NCBI GenBank assembly: GCA_947497265.1 | Contig: CANMFP010000008.1 | Coordinates: forward strand, 1-64,000 | From: an uncultured Isoptericola sp. | Lineage (GTDB): Bacteria; Actinomycetota; Actinomycetes; Actinomycetales; Cellulomonadaceae | DNA: 64,000 nucleotides | Direction of reading: 5' to 3' | Shown here: one piece after another, positions 1 to 7,421 of the stretch | How the letters are laid out: the number at the start of each line of letters is the position of its first letter | Numbering within the stretch: the stretch's first letter is position 1 | The notes under the pieces: generated by a model | The model's input: only the letters and a program-made list of their open reading frames with translations | Told to the model about the DNA's origin: nothing | The model's database searches: none | Made by a program: the position numbers and the translations under genes

Positions 1-76
<76 letters not shown>

Positions 77-123
77 GCGAACAAGCGCGGACGATGAGCA
101 GGCGGTCGGTTCGTCGTCCTCGC

Positions 124-199
<76 letters not shown>

Positions 200-286
200 G
201 TAGCGGTGTGAAACATTACCAGGCCGGAACGCACGACCGGTACTCGGATCCCCGGCGGAGGGCTGTGACCTGCACGACAGCCATCC

Positions 287-673
287 TCACAGGTACAGGC
301 CCGTGGTTCCCGCGTCGTCGGAGAGCTCCGCCACGGCGTGCACGTCACGCTCGCGCAGCAGCACGTAGTCCGTGCCGCCGAGGTCGACCTCGGCCCGGTC
401 CTCGGGGTCGTAGAGCACCCGGTCGCCCACGGCCACCTGGCGCACGTGCTCGCCCTTGGCGACCACCGTGGCCCAGGTCAGCCGCTTGGGGCCCGCCGCC
501 GTCGCCGGGATGACGAGGCCGGCCGACGACTGCCGCTCAGCACGGTCGGTCTCCGGGTCGACGAGCACGCGGTCGTGCAGCATGCGGATGGGCAGCGGCT
601 CGGCCGGCCGGCGGGGGGACGCGCCCGCGGGGGACGCGGTGCTGGACGGGGTGCTGGATGCTGCGGGGCTCAC
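287..673 (-). CDS. GroES-like co-chaperonin family protein
   Basis: A 128-aa protein whose second half matches the GroES/Cpn10 fold: MLHDRVLVDPE at about residue 31, then an AGLVIPATA segment, a KRLTWATVVAKGE strand and VGDRVLYDPEDRAEVDLGGTDY. It has a Ser/Pro/Ala-rich N-terminal tail of about 30 residues that normal GroES (about 97 aa) lacks. It is not next to a groEL, so it is probably a divergent paralogue; its role is unknown. A GTG at 710-712 could extend it by 13 residues. The GTG at 673 is preferred because a TAGCGT -10 hexamer (681-686) lies 7 nt upstream, as in other apparently leaderless genes here. Confidence 0.75.
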   Translation of the reverse strand: MSPAASSTPSSTASPAGASPRRPAEPLPIRMLHDRVLVDPETDRAERQSSAGLVIPATAAGPKRLTWATVVAKGEHVRQVAVGDRVLYDPEDRAEVDLGGTDYVLLRERDVHAVAELSDDAGTTGLYL

Positions 674-680
674 GGTCCCT

Positions 681-686
681 ACGCTA
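681..686 (-). promoter_or_regulatory. Candidate -10 box, leaderless GroES-like gene
   Basis: TAGCGT on the minus strand, 7 nt before the GTG at 673, with no Shine-Dalgarno in the gap. This places the transcription start at the start codon and supports the shorter reading of the gene. Confidence 0.5.
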
Positions 687-770
687 CGCGAGCGACGCCG
701 TCGGACCGGCACCGTGCCGGGCGGGCGCTAGGCTCGTGGCGGCCCAGCAGACCCGTTCGAGGAGCTCCAC

Positions 771-1247
771 GTGACCCGTCTCGCCGTCGGCGACACCGCA
801 CCCGACTTCACCCTGACGACCGCCGACGGCGGCACCGTCTCGCTCGAGGAGCTCCGCCTCGAGGCGGAGCGTGGGGTGGTGGTCTACTTCTACCCCGCCG
901 CCATGACGCCCGGCTGCACCACCGAGGCGTGCGACTTCCGTGACTCGCTGGCCGCGCTGCAGGGCGCGGGCTACGCCGTCGTGGGCATCTCCCCCGACGA
1001 GCCGGCGAAGCTCGCGCAGTTCGTCGAGCGGGACGCCCTGACGTTCCCGCTGGCCTCCGACCCGGAGCGTGAGGTCCTCGAGGCCTACGGCGCCTGGGGG
1101 GAGAAGAAGAACTACGGACGCACCGTCGTCGGCGTCATCCGCTCGACGGTGGTGGTCGGCACCGACGGCAAGGTGGCGCTCGCCCAGTACAACGTCAAGG
1201 CGACGGGGCACGTGGCACGGCTGCGCAAGGCGCTCGGGCTCTCCTGA
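771..1247 (+). CDS. bcp: Thioredoxin-dependent thiol peroxidase (Bcp/PrxQ)
   Basis: A 158-aa peroxiredoxin of the AhpC/TSA superfamily, normal PrxQ length. It reduces hydroperoxides in the cytoplasm using electrons from thioredoxin. The motif PAAMTPGCTTEAC contains the peroxidatic cysteine C49 and the resolving cysteine C54, five residues apart as in two-cysteine PrxQ enzymes. The N terminus (VGDTAPDFTL) is typical. The GTG start at 771 follows a GGAG ribosome-binding site at 761-764, and a possible -10 (TAGGCT, 729-734 region) lies upstream, so unlike many neighbours this gene has a leader. A thioredoxin gene lies at 4479-4856. Confidence 0.93.
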   Translation: MTRLAVGDTAPDFTLTTADGGTVSLEELRLEAERGVVVYFYPAAMTPGCTTEACDFRDSLAALQGAGYAVVGISPDEPAKLAQFVERDALTFPLASDPEREVLEAYGAWGEKKNYGRTVVGVIRSTVVVGTDGKVALAQYNVKATGHVARLRKALGLS

Positions 1248-1280
1248 CGCGCCGACCCGGGTCGTAGACTCGGGGCGCAC

Positions 1281-1363
1281 GCGCGAGTGGCGAAATCAGG
1301 CAGACGCGCCAGGTTTAGGTCCTGGTGTCTTCGGACGTGCGGGTTCGAGTCCCGCCTCGCGCA
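1281..1363 (+). tRNA. tRNA-Leu (anticodon TAG)
   Basis: An 83-nt class II tRNA. Acceptor GCGCGAG pairs with CTCGCGC, the anticodon stem-loop is CCAGG-TTTAGGT-CCTGG (anticodon UAG), there is a variable arm (TGTCTTCGGACG-like), and the T arm is GCGGGTTCGAGTCCCGC. The 3' CCA is not encoded; the discriminator A73 at 1363 is followed by CGG. Confidence 0.95.
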
Positions 1364-1425
1364 CGGATCGACCGCGCGACCTCATGACCGGAGGTTGCAC
1401 GTGTCACCTATCTACGCCATGGTGT

Positions 1426-1439
1426 TGGGATCGCTTCCA
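1426..1439. promoter_or_regulatory. CebR/CelR-like LacI-family operator candidate
   Basis: TGGGATCGCTTCCA matches 12 of 14 positions of the palindrome TGGGAGCGCTCCCA, which is bound by the cello-oligosaccharide-responsive repressors CebR (Streptomyces) and CelR (Thermobifida). It lies about 87 bp upstream of the GH81 glucanase start, where it would block transcription. No CebR gene is in the window. Confidence 0.6.
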
Positions 1440-1525
1440 CACGTCTGCTCGGGGCCGATCAAGGACGTCGGCCGTGGGACGCGGGCCGACGTGCTCGACG
1501 AGGCGACCGACCCGCGAGGTGAACG

Positions 1526-4384
1526 ATGACGTTCTCACAACCCGCGCGACACCGGCGTACCGCCCGTGTCGCGGCGCTCGCCCTGATCGCCGGCGGGGCG
1601 ATCACGGCAAGCGCTCCCCCGGCCACCGCCGACGTCGTGGACGTCGGTTCCGGCAGCTACACCACCGACCCCGTCGGCCCCGGTCCCCAGGGATGCGACG
1701 CCGTGGAGGCCGACCCGCGGGCCTTCGTCACCGACGAGGCGCCCGACACCCCGCTGCCCACCAACGACTGGTGGACGTCGCTGGCATACAAGGTGTTCGA
1801 CTGCTCCTTCAGCGCACCCCTGCACGCCCACCCGGCCTCCTACCAGCCGTCCGCGGGCGGCCTCGGCATCTCCTACACCACGCAGCCGGCCATCAGTGGC
1901 AGCGGTGCCGGCGTGAGCGAGTACCACTACCCCTACACCGAGGACCTGCGGGCAGGCGTCGTCGGGCTCGACGCCCCCCACGTCGCCGTCGCCGGCTGGA
2001 CCGACTGGACCGTCACGCCCGTGTGGGACGACGGCGCCCGCTCGCTGCACGCGACCATCGGCCACGGCATGCCGCTCGCCTGGTTCGAGGCGACCGGCGG
2101 CGACGCGCAGCTGACGTTCTCCGGCAGCCCCGAGGTGTGGCTCGACGAGCCCGGACGTCTCGGCGTGCGGGTCGGCGGGTCCGACTACCTCGCCGTCGTC
2201 CCCGCCGACGTCTCCTGGTCCCTCAGCGGCACCACGGCGACCGCGGGCACGGACCGCTTCGCCGTCGCCGTCCTGCCCGACGGGTCCACGGCCGAGCGCG
2301 CCGCCCTCGTCGAGGACTACACCGCGGCCGGCCGCTCGCCCGTCACCGGAACCCGCGCCGACTACACCTACGACGCCGCCGACGCCGCGGTGCGCACCAC
2401 GTACTCGTTCGACACCACGCCCTGGCCCGGAGCGGCCGACGGCGGCACGGTCGCCGCGCTGTACCCGCACCAGAGCGCCTACCTCACCGGGACGGAACCG
2501 GCCGGGCCCACCTACGTCTCGCCGCGCGGCGACATGGCGATCCTCACCGACGCCACCGAGTTCACGACCACCACGCCGTACGGCGGGGTGCTGCCGGAGC
2601 TGCCCGCGGTGGCGACGTCGTCCGGCGCCGACCGGGCCACCCTGGAGGCCTACCTCGACGAGGTCGGGGACCCGCTCGACCAGCGCGGATCGGACACCTA
2701 CTGGACGGGCAAGGCCCTCGGCCGCGCCACCCGCGTCGTGGAGATCGCCGACCAGCTCGGCCGCACCGCCCAGCGCGACGAGGCGCTCGACGCCGTCCGG
2801 GACGTCCTGACCGACTGGTTCACCGCCACGCCGGGCAAGACCGAGCAGGTCTTCGCCTACGACGAGCAGTGGGGCACCCTGATCGGCTACCCCGCCTCCT
2901 ACGGTGCGGACACCGAGCTCAACGACCACCACTTCCACTACGGCTACTACGTGGCCGCGGCCGCCACGCTGGCCCGGTTCGACCCGCAGTGGGCCGCCGA
3001 GTACGGCGGCATGGTGGACCTGCTGATCCGCGACGCCAACGGCTACGACCGCGACGAGACCCGGTTCCCGTACCTGCGTGACTTCGACGTCTACGCGGGC
3101 CACGACTGGGCCTCCGGCCACGGCGCGTTCGCCGCCGGGAACAACCAGGAGTCCAGCTCCGAGGGCATGAACTTCGCCGGGGCGCTCATCCAGTGGGGCG
3201 AGGCGACCGGTGACCAGGAGGTCCGCGACGCGGGCGTCTACCTGTACGCCACGCAGGCGGCCGCGATCCAGCGCTACTGGTTCGACGTCGACGGGTCGAC
3301 CTACCCCGACGAGTTCGAGCACCCCGCGGTCGGGATGGTCTGGGGCGACGGCGGTTCCTACTCGACATGGTTCAGCGCGGAGCCGGAGATGATCCAGGGC
3401 ATCAACACCCTGCCCATCACCGGGTCCCACCTGTACCTCGGCGAGTCGCCGTCCACCGTGCGTGCCGCGTACGACCACATGGAAGGGGTCAACGGCGGTC
3501 CGCCGACGGTGTGGCAGGACATCCTGTGGAGCTACCTGGCCCTCGGAGACGGACCCCGCGCGCTCGACCTGCTGACGTCGTCGTCCTTCGAGCCCGAAGA
3601 GGGCGAGACCCGCGCCCACACGTATCACTGGGTGGCCAACCTGGCCTCTCTCGGGACGGTGGCCGGCGTCGGTGCGGACCACGCGCTCGCCGCGGCGTTC
3701 GACGGCGAGGACGGGCGCACCTACGTGGCGTCCAACGTCACGGCGGCCCCGGTGTCCGTGACCTTCGCGGACGGGACGGTCGTGGAGGTCCCCGCCGGCA
3801 AGACGGTGGCGACCGGCGCCCGCTCCTGGACCGGTGGCGGCGCGACCGGCGGCCCGGTCGACCCGGACCCCGAGCCGGACCCCGACCCGACGCCGGACCC
3901 CGAGCCGGGTGACCTCCAGCCGGTCCGGCACCTCGGCCCGGACGGCTCGCTGAGCGCGACGGCGGCGACGGACGGCCGCGTGGAGCTCGCCGGTGCGGGC
4001 GGCCAGAACCGCGACGGGACACCCCACCAGCCGGCCGTCTTCGAGGCGACCGGGCTGACAGGGTCGTACACCGGGCAGGACACGGCGTTCTCGTTCGGTG
4101 TCGACGCGGGGTCCACGGTGGGGCTGGCCGTGCAGGCCCGCGTGACCTACGACCTTAACGGCGACGGAGACGTCGAGCGCACCGAGACGTACGCGTACTT
4201 CGCGACCGACCCGGTGCCGGGCGACGAGACCTACACCGCCACGGGGCGCCTCGCCTCGGCGGACGGGTCCCTCGGCGACCTCGACGGCGGCACGGTGCGG
4301 GTCGAGCTGTGGAGCGTGCTCGGCAGCGCGAGTCCCTCGGTCGCGACCGGGGCGGCGTCGACGCTCACCCTGCCGTTCTCCTGA
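1526..4384 (+). CDS. Secreted endo-beta-1,3-glucanase, GH81, with C-terminal domain
   Basis: A 952-aa secreted laminarinase hydrolysing internal beta-1,3-glucan bonds (fungal walls, callose, laminarin). A signal peptide with basic RHRRTAR and a hydrophobic core ends near ATA-DVV (residue 35). The GH81 catalytic region covers about 60-740: PLPTNDWWTSL at 76-86, NDHHFHYGYY at 466-475 (the family's catalytic Asp region) and NNQESSSEGMN at 539-549, which carries the conserved glutamates. A Pro/Asp/Glu linker (about 777-795) leads to a C-terminal beta-rich domain of about 155 aa, probably a glucan-binding module (CBM56-like is possible, not proven). The ATG follows GAGGTGAACG. A CebR-like operator lies upstream. 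Confidence 0.92.
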   Translation: MTFSQPARHRRTARVAALALIAGGAITASAPPATADVVDVGSGSYTTDPVGPGPQGCDAVEADPRAFVTDEAPDTPLPTNDWWTSLAYKVFDCSFSAPLHAHPASYQPSAGGLGISYTTQPAISGSGAGVSEYHYPYTEDLRAGVVGLDAPHVAVAGWTDWTVTPVWDDGARSLHATIGHGMPLAWFEATGGDAQLTFSGSPEVWLDEPGRLGVRVGGSDYLAVVPADVSWSLSGTTATAGTDRFAVAVLPDGSTAERAALVEDYTAAGRSPVTGTRADYTYDAADAAVRTTYSFDTTPWPGAADGGTVAALYPHQSAYLTGTEPAGPTYVSPRGDMAILTDATEFTTTTPYGGVLPELPAVATSSGADRATLEAYLDEVGDPLDQRGSDTYWTGKALGRATRVVEIADQLGRTAQRDEALDAVRDVLTDWFTATPGKTEQVFAYDEQWGTLIGYPASYGADTELNDHHFHYGYYVAAAATLARFDPQWAAEYGGMVDLLIRDANGYDRDETRFPYLRDFDVYAGHDWASGHGAFAAGNNQESSSEGMNFAGALIQWGEATGDQEVRDAGVYLYATQAAAIQRYWFDVDGSTYPDEFEHPAVGMVWGDGGSYSTWFSAEPEMIQGINTLPITGSHLYLGESPSTVRAAYDHMEGVNGGPPTVWQDILWSYLALGDGPRALDLLTSSSFEPEEGETRAHTYHWVANLASLGTVAGVGADHALAAAFDGEDGRTYVASNVTAAPVSVTFADGTVVEVPAGKTVATGARSWTGGGATGGPVDPDPEPDPDPTPDPEPGDLQPVRHLGPDGSLSATAATDGRVELAGAGGQNRDGTPHQPAVFEATGLTGSYTGQDTAFSFGVDAGSTVGLAVQARVTYDLNGDGDVERTETYAYFATDPVPGDETYTATGRLASADGSLGDLDGGTVRVELWSVLGSASPSVATGAASTLTLPFS

Positions 4385-4396
4385 GCGGTGACGCAC

Positions 4397-4435
4397 GACG
4401 GCCGCCGTCGGGCCCGGAGCCCGGCGGCGGCCGTC
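4397..4435. terminator. Bidirectional hairpin between convergent genes
   Basis: An 11-bp perfect GC-only stem (GACGGCCGCCG at 4397-4407 with its complement at 4425-4435), with a GGGC/GCCC inner pairing. It lies between the convergent glucanase and thioredoxin genes. There is no T tract, so efficiency is uncertain. Confidence 0.55.
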
Positions 4436-4478
4436 CTGCGCTGAGGGGCGCTCGGCCCTGCGTGCGCGCCCTGCGCGC

Positions 4479-4856
4479 TCAGCCCTGCTGCTCGCCGTTG
4501 GACGCGGCGGCGATCTGCGTGCGCACCTCGTCCATGTCGAGGCCCTTGACGGCCTCGACGACCTGCTTGAGCTGCGGGCCCGGGAGGGCACCGGCCTGGT
4601 TGAAGACCAGGACTCCCTCGCGGAACGCCATGAGCGTCGGGATCGCCGTGACACCCGCCGCGGCCGCGATCTGCTGCTGCGCCTCGGTGTCGATCTTGGC
4701 GTGCACGACGTCGGTGTTCTCCTCGCTCGACGCCTCGAACACCGGCGCGAACTGGCGGCACGGGCCACACCAGGAGGCCCAGAAGTCCACCAGCACGATG
4801 TCGTTGTCCTTGATCGCCTGCTCGAAGGTGGTGTCGGTGAGCTCGACGGTAGCCAT
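4479..4856 (-). CDS. trxA: Thioredoxin
   Basis: A 125-aa cytoplasmic disulfide reductant with the classical active site WCGPC (C30, C33) and the cis-proline loop AIPTLM. It is slightly longer than E. coli thioredoxin because of a C-terminal tail ending in NGEQQG. The ATG at 4854-4856 follows a good Shine-Dalgarno (GAGGAC). It probably reduces clients such as the peroxiredoxin at 771-1247. It is convergent with the glucanase. Confidence 0.93.
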   Translation of the reverse strand: MATVELTDTTFEQAIKDNDIVLVDFWASWCGPCRQFAPVFEASSEENTDVVHAKIDTEAQQQIAAAAGVTAIPTLMAFREGVLVFNQAGALPGPQLKQVVEAVKGLDMDEVRTQIAAASNGEQQG

Positions 4857-5005
4857 ACGAAGTCCTCTCGTGGGGGTTGCCTCTTGAGCACAGCGTCCCG
4901 GCTCGTCCAGGTATTCCGCCGGAGGCGGACCGGGCGTGGCCCACGTCACTCGGGCCGTGGCTCCAGCGCAGGCCGCGACCGCCGTCGGGCTGATAGAAAC
5001 GAAGG

Positions 5006-5575
5006 GTGACCGACACCGCCGAGTTCCCTCCGGACGACGAGCACGAGCACCCGACCGGGCGGGCCGGATGGCTGACCCCTGAGGAGATCGCCGCCGTCCG
5101 TGCCCAGCTGCCGCTGGTGTACGTCGACGCCGTGCCCGTGCGGGTCGACGAGTCGGGCGACGTGGTCGCCGTCGGCCTGCTGCTGCGCGCCACCCCGCTC
5201 GGCAGCATGACCCGTGCGCTCGTCACCGGCCGGGTGCTGTACCACGAGCGGGTGCGCGACGCGCTGCTGCGGCACATCGAGAAGGATCTCGGCCCGGTCG
5301 CGCTGCCGCAGGTGCCGGCGTCACCCCAGCCGTTCACCGTCGCCGAGTACTTTCCGACGCCGGGCATCACGCCGTTCCACGACCCGCGCCAGCACGCGAT
5401 CTCGCTGGCCTACGTGGTGCCCGTCAACGGTGACTGCCGCCCGCAGCAGAACGCGCTCGACCTCGCCTGGCTCACGCCCGAGGAGGCGTGCAGCGACACC
5501 GTGCAGGCCGAGATGGTCAACGGCCAGGGGGCGCTGGTCCGCCAGGCGATGGCGCACGTCGGCCGGCTCGACTGA
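5006..5575 (+). CDS. NUDIX hydrolase family protein (DUF4916-like)
   Basis: A 189-aa protein of the actinobacterial DUF4916 / NUDIX-like family. Recognisable segments are GWLTPEEIAAVRAQLPLVYVDAVPV at the N terminus, VLYHERVRDALLRHIEKDLG, and a C-terminal LAWLTPEEACS. The canonical NUDIX box GX5EX7REUXEEXGU is not intact, so hydrolysis of a nucleoside diphosphate cannot be assumed; substrate unknown. The GTG at 5006 has an AT-richer GATAGAAACGAAGG stretch immediately upstream and little room for a leader. The gene converges on the ABC-F gene, with 8 bp between stops. Confidence 0.75.
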   Translation: MTDTAEFPPDDEHEHPTGRAGWLTPEEIAAVRAQLPLVYVDAVPVRVDESGDVVAVGLLLRATPLGSMTRALVTGRVLYHERVRDALLRHIEKDLGPVALPQVPASPQPFTVAEYFPTPGITPFHDPRQHAISLAYVVPVNGDCRPQQNALDLAWLTPEEACSDTVQAEMVNGQGALVRQAMAHVGRLD

Positions 5576-5583
5576 GCTGCGCC

Positions 5584-7221
5584 CTATCCCAGCGCCAGGA
5601 CCGGCCAGCCCGCGAGGTCCGCGCGCATCCGCCGGTCGTGCGTGGCGACGACGACGGCCGCGGACGTCCGCTCGAACGCGATCGTCAGCGCGTCGACCAG
5701 GTCCACCGACAGGTGGTTGGTCGGCTCGTCGAGCACCAGGAGGTGCGGTGCGTGCAGGAGCGCGAGCGCGATGTCGAAGCGCCGCCGCTGCCCCACGCTC
5801 AGCTCGCGCAGGGGCCGCTCGAGCTCGTCCTCGGTGAGCAGGCCCAGCGCCGCTACCGGAACGAGGTGGTCGGGGTCCAGCTCGCCCCGGTCCAGCAGGG
5901 CGAGCGCCTCGACCGCGTACGCGTCGAACCCGGACCGCTTCGCGCCGTCGCCGCCGTCGGGCACCCGCCCCTCCTGACCGACGACGCCGATCCGCATGCC
6001 CTCCCGGGACGTCCGGGTCCCGCGGGCGAGCGGCAACGTGTCGGCGAACGCGCCGAGCAGCGTCGACTTGCCGGTGCCGTTGGGGCCGACGACGAGGAGC
6101 CGGCCCGACGGCGGGACGGCCAGCCGCGTGCCGGGCAGGTCGAGCCGCACCGCGCCGTCCGGCGACTCGACGCGCGGCGAGCGCAGGTCCACCAGCGGCT
6201 CGGCGGGGTCCCAGCCGGGCGACAGGGCGGGGAGGTCCGGGAAGGCGAGCTCCAGCGGCGGGGGCGGGACGTCGACCGCCTCGGCCTTGAGCTTCTCGAC
6301 GAGCCGGTCGGCAGCCTTGACGTGGATGCGGGCGCGCGTCCCACGGCGGTGCTTCTGCGATCCCTTGGGCGGTCGCCACTCGTCCGAGAGGCCCTCGTAG
6401 GAGCGGTCGAGCCGGAACGCGAGCTCGGCGGCCCGCTTCTGCTCGGCCCGGTACCGCTGCTTCCACCGCTGCAGCGCCTGGTTCTTCGCGAACCGGTAGG
6501 AGAGGTACCCGGGCTGCCCGTAGAGCACGGGTGAGCCGTCCATCGACGGGTCGAGGTCGTAGACGGCGGTGACGACGTCGTCGATGAGCTCGCGGTCGTG
6601 CGTGACGAGGACGACCCCGCCGTGCCAGCCCAGCACGGCCTCGGTGAGGTACTCCAGCCCGGAGTCGTCGAGGTGGTTGGTCGGTTCGTCGAGGAGCAGA
6701 AGATCGGCCCGCTCGGCGAGCCGGCAGGCCAGGCGCACGCGGTAGCGCTGCCCGACGGACAGGGTCTCGAGCGCCCGGTCGCGGTCACGCACGGCGCCGA
6801 GCCGGGTCAGTGCCTCGTCCACGCGCCGGTCCGCGTCCCACGCCGCGAGGTGCTCTACCCGGGCCAGCAGGTCGCCCAGCTCGCGCAGGTCACCGCCGTC
6901 GTGGTCGAACGCCTCCGCGGCCGCTTCCAGGTCGGCGGCAAGCCGCCGCAGGTCCGCGAGCGTGGCGTCGACCAGGTCGCCCACCGTCAGCCCCGGCGGC
7001 ACCGCGAGCTCCTGCTCCACCATGCCGACGGTCCCGCTGCGACGCACCTCGCCGGACGACGGGACGAGATCACCGGCGAGCAGGTGCAGCAGCGTGGACT
7101 TGCCCGACCCGTTCTCACCGACGACACCGAGCCGCACGCCGTCCGACACCCGCAGGTCGACGCCCGTCAGGACGGGGCGTCCGGGGTAGCCGAAGGAGAG
7201 GTCGGAGGCGACGAGATGCAC
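5584..7221 (-). CDS. ABC-F family ATPase
   Basis: A 545-aa soluble protein with two ABC domains and no membrane segment, typical of ABC-F ribosome-associated ATPases (EttA/Uup/antibiotic-resistance group). Domain 1 has Walker A GENGSGKS at 35-42, signature LSVGQ and LLLLDEPTNHL. Domain 2 has Walker A GPNGTGKST near 376-384, LSVGQRRR and LVLDEPTNHL. A basic interdomain segment (KRAAELAFRL... KHRRGTRARIHVK) fits the P-site tRNA interaction motif region. Such proteins either adjust translation or protect ribosomes from antibiotics; the sequence alone does not decide. GTG start, apparently leaderless. Confidence 0.88.
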   Translation of the reverse strand: MHLVASDLSFGYPGRPVLTGVDLRVSDGVRLGVVGENGSGKSTLLHLLAGDLVPSSGEVRRSGTVGMVEQELAVPPGLTVGDLVDATLADLRRLAADLEAAAEAFDHDGGDLRELGDLLARVEHLAAWDADRRVDEALTRLGAVRDRDRALETLSVGQRYRVRLACRLAERADLLLLDEPTNHLDDSGLEYLTEAVLGWHGGVVLVTHDRELIDDVVTAVYDLDPSMDGSPVLYGQPGYLSYRFAKNQALQRWKQRYRAEQKRAAELAFRLDRSYEGLSDEWRPPKGSQKHRRGTRARIHVKAADRLVEKLKAEAVDVPPPPLELAFPDLPALSPGWDPAEPLVDLRSPRVESPDGAVRLDLPGTRLAVPPSGRLLVVGPNGTGKSTLLGAFADTLPLARGTRTSREGMRIGVVGQEGRVPDGGDGAKRSGFDAYAVEALALLDRGELDPDHLVPVAALGLLTEDELERPLRELSVGQRRRFDIALALLHAPHLLVLDEPTNHLSVDLVDALTIAFERTSAAVVVATHDRRMRADLAGWPVLALG

Positions 7222-7227
7222 CGGACC

Positions 7228-7233
7228 AGCCTA
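7228..7233 (-). promoter_or_regulatory. Candidate -10 box for ABC-F gene
   Basis: TAGGCT on the minus strand, 6 nt before the GTG at 7221. No ribosome-binding site lies between them, so a leaderless transcript is likely. Confidence 0.5.
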
Positions 7234-7318
7234 CGTACCCACCATCCCCTCCCGTGCCGCGCCGCGAAGTGCCCGGCCTCGCGCACCCCTGTCCCACGAA
7301 CCGCCAGCAGGACGAAAA

Positions 7319-7410
7319 GACGGGGTTCCCTGCTCCGCGCGGTCGTCAGACCGGAAGCGGAGGGCGCGCAGCGCCCGTGAGCGCGACCGCGCGGAGCAGG
7401 GAACCCCGTC
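7319..7410 (-). terminator. Long perfect inverted repeat, probable terminator
   Basis: Two 27-nt arms, 7319-7345 and 7384-7410, are exact reverse complements separated by a 38-nt loop that contains a smaller GGGCGC/GCGCCC hairpin (7362-7376). On the minus strand the stem is followed by TTTTC (7315-7318), so it can terminate the symporter operon ending at 7422. The stem is far longer than usual for an intrinsic terminator, which leaves a palindromic mobile unit as an alternative. Confidence 0.7.
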
Positions 7411-7421
7411 CGTACCCAGGA

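Noticed and set aside
1069..3081. 670-codon plus-strand frame through bcp, tRNA-Leu and GH81
   Set aside because: It runs across a tRNA gene and two real genes and its product is almost entirely Arg/Pro/Gly; a frame shadow.
1535..4891. Very long open frame antisense to the GH81 gene (1118 codons)
   Set aside because: Arg/Gly/Val-rich translation typical of the antisense frame of GC-rich genes. The opposite strand encodes a clear GH81 enzyme; only the trxA portion at the end is real, in another frame.
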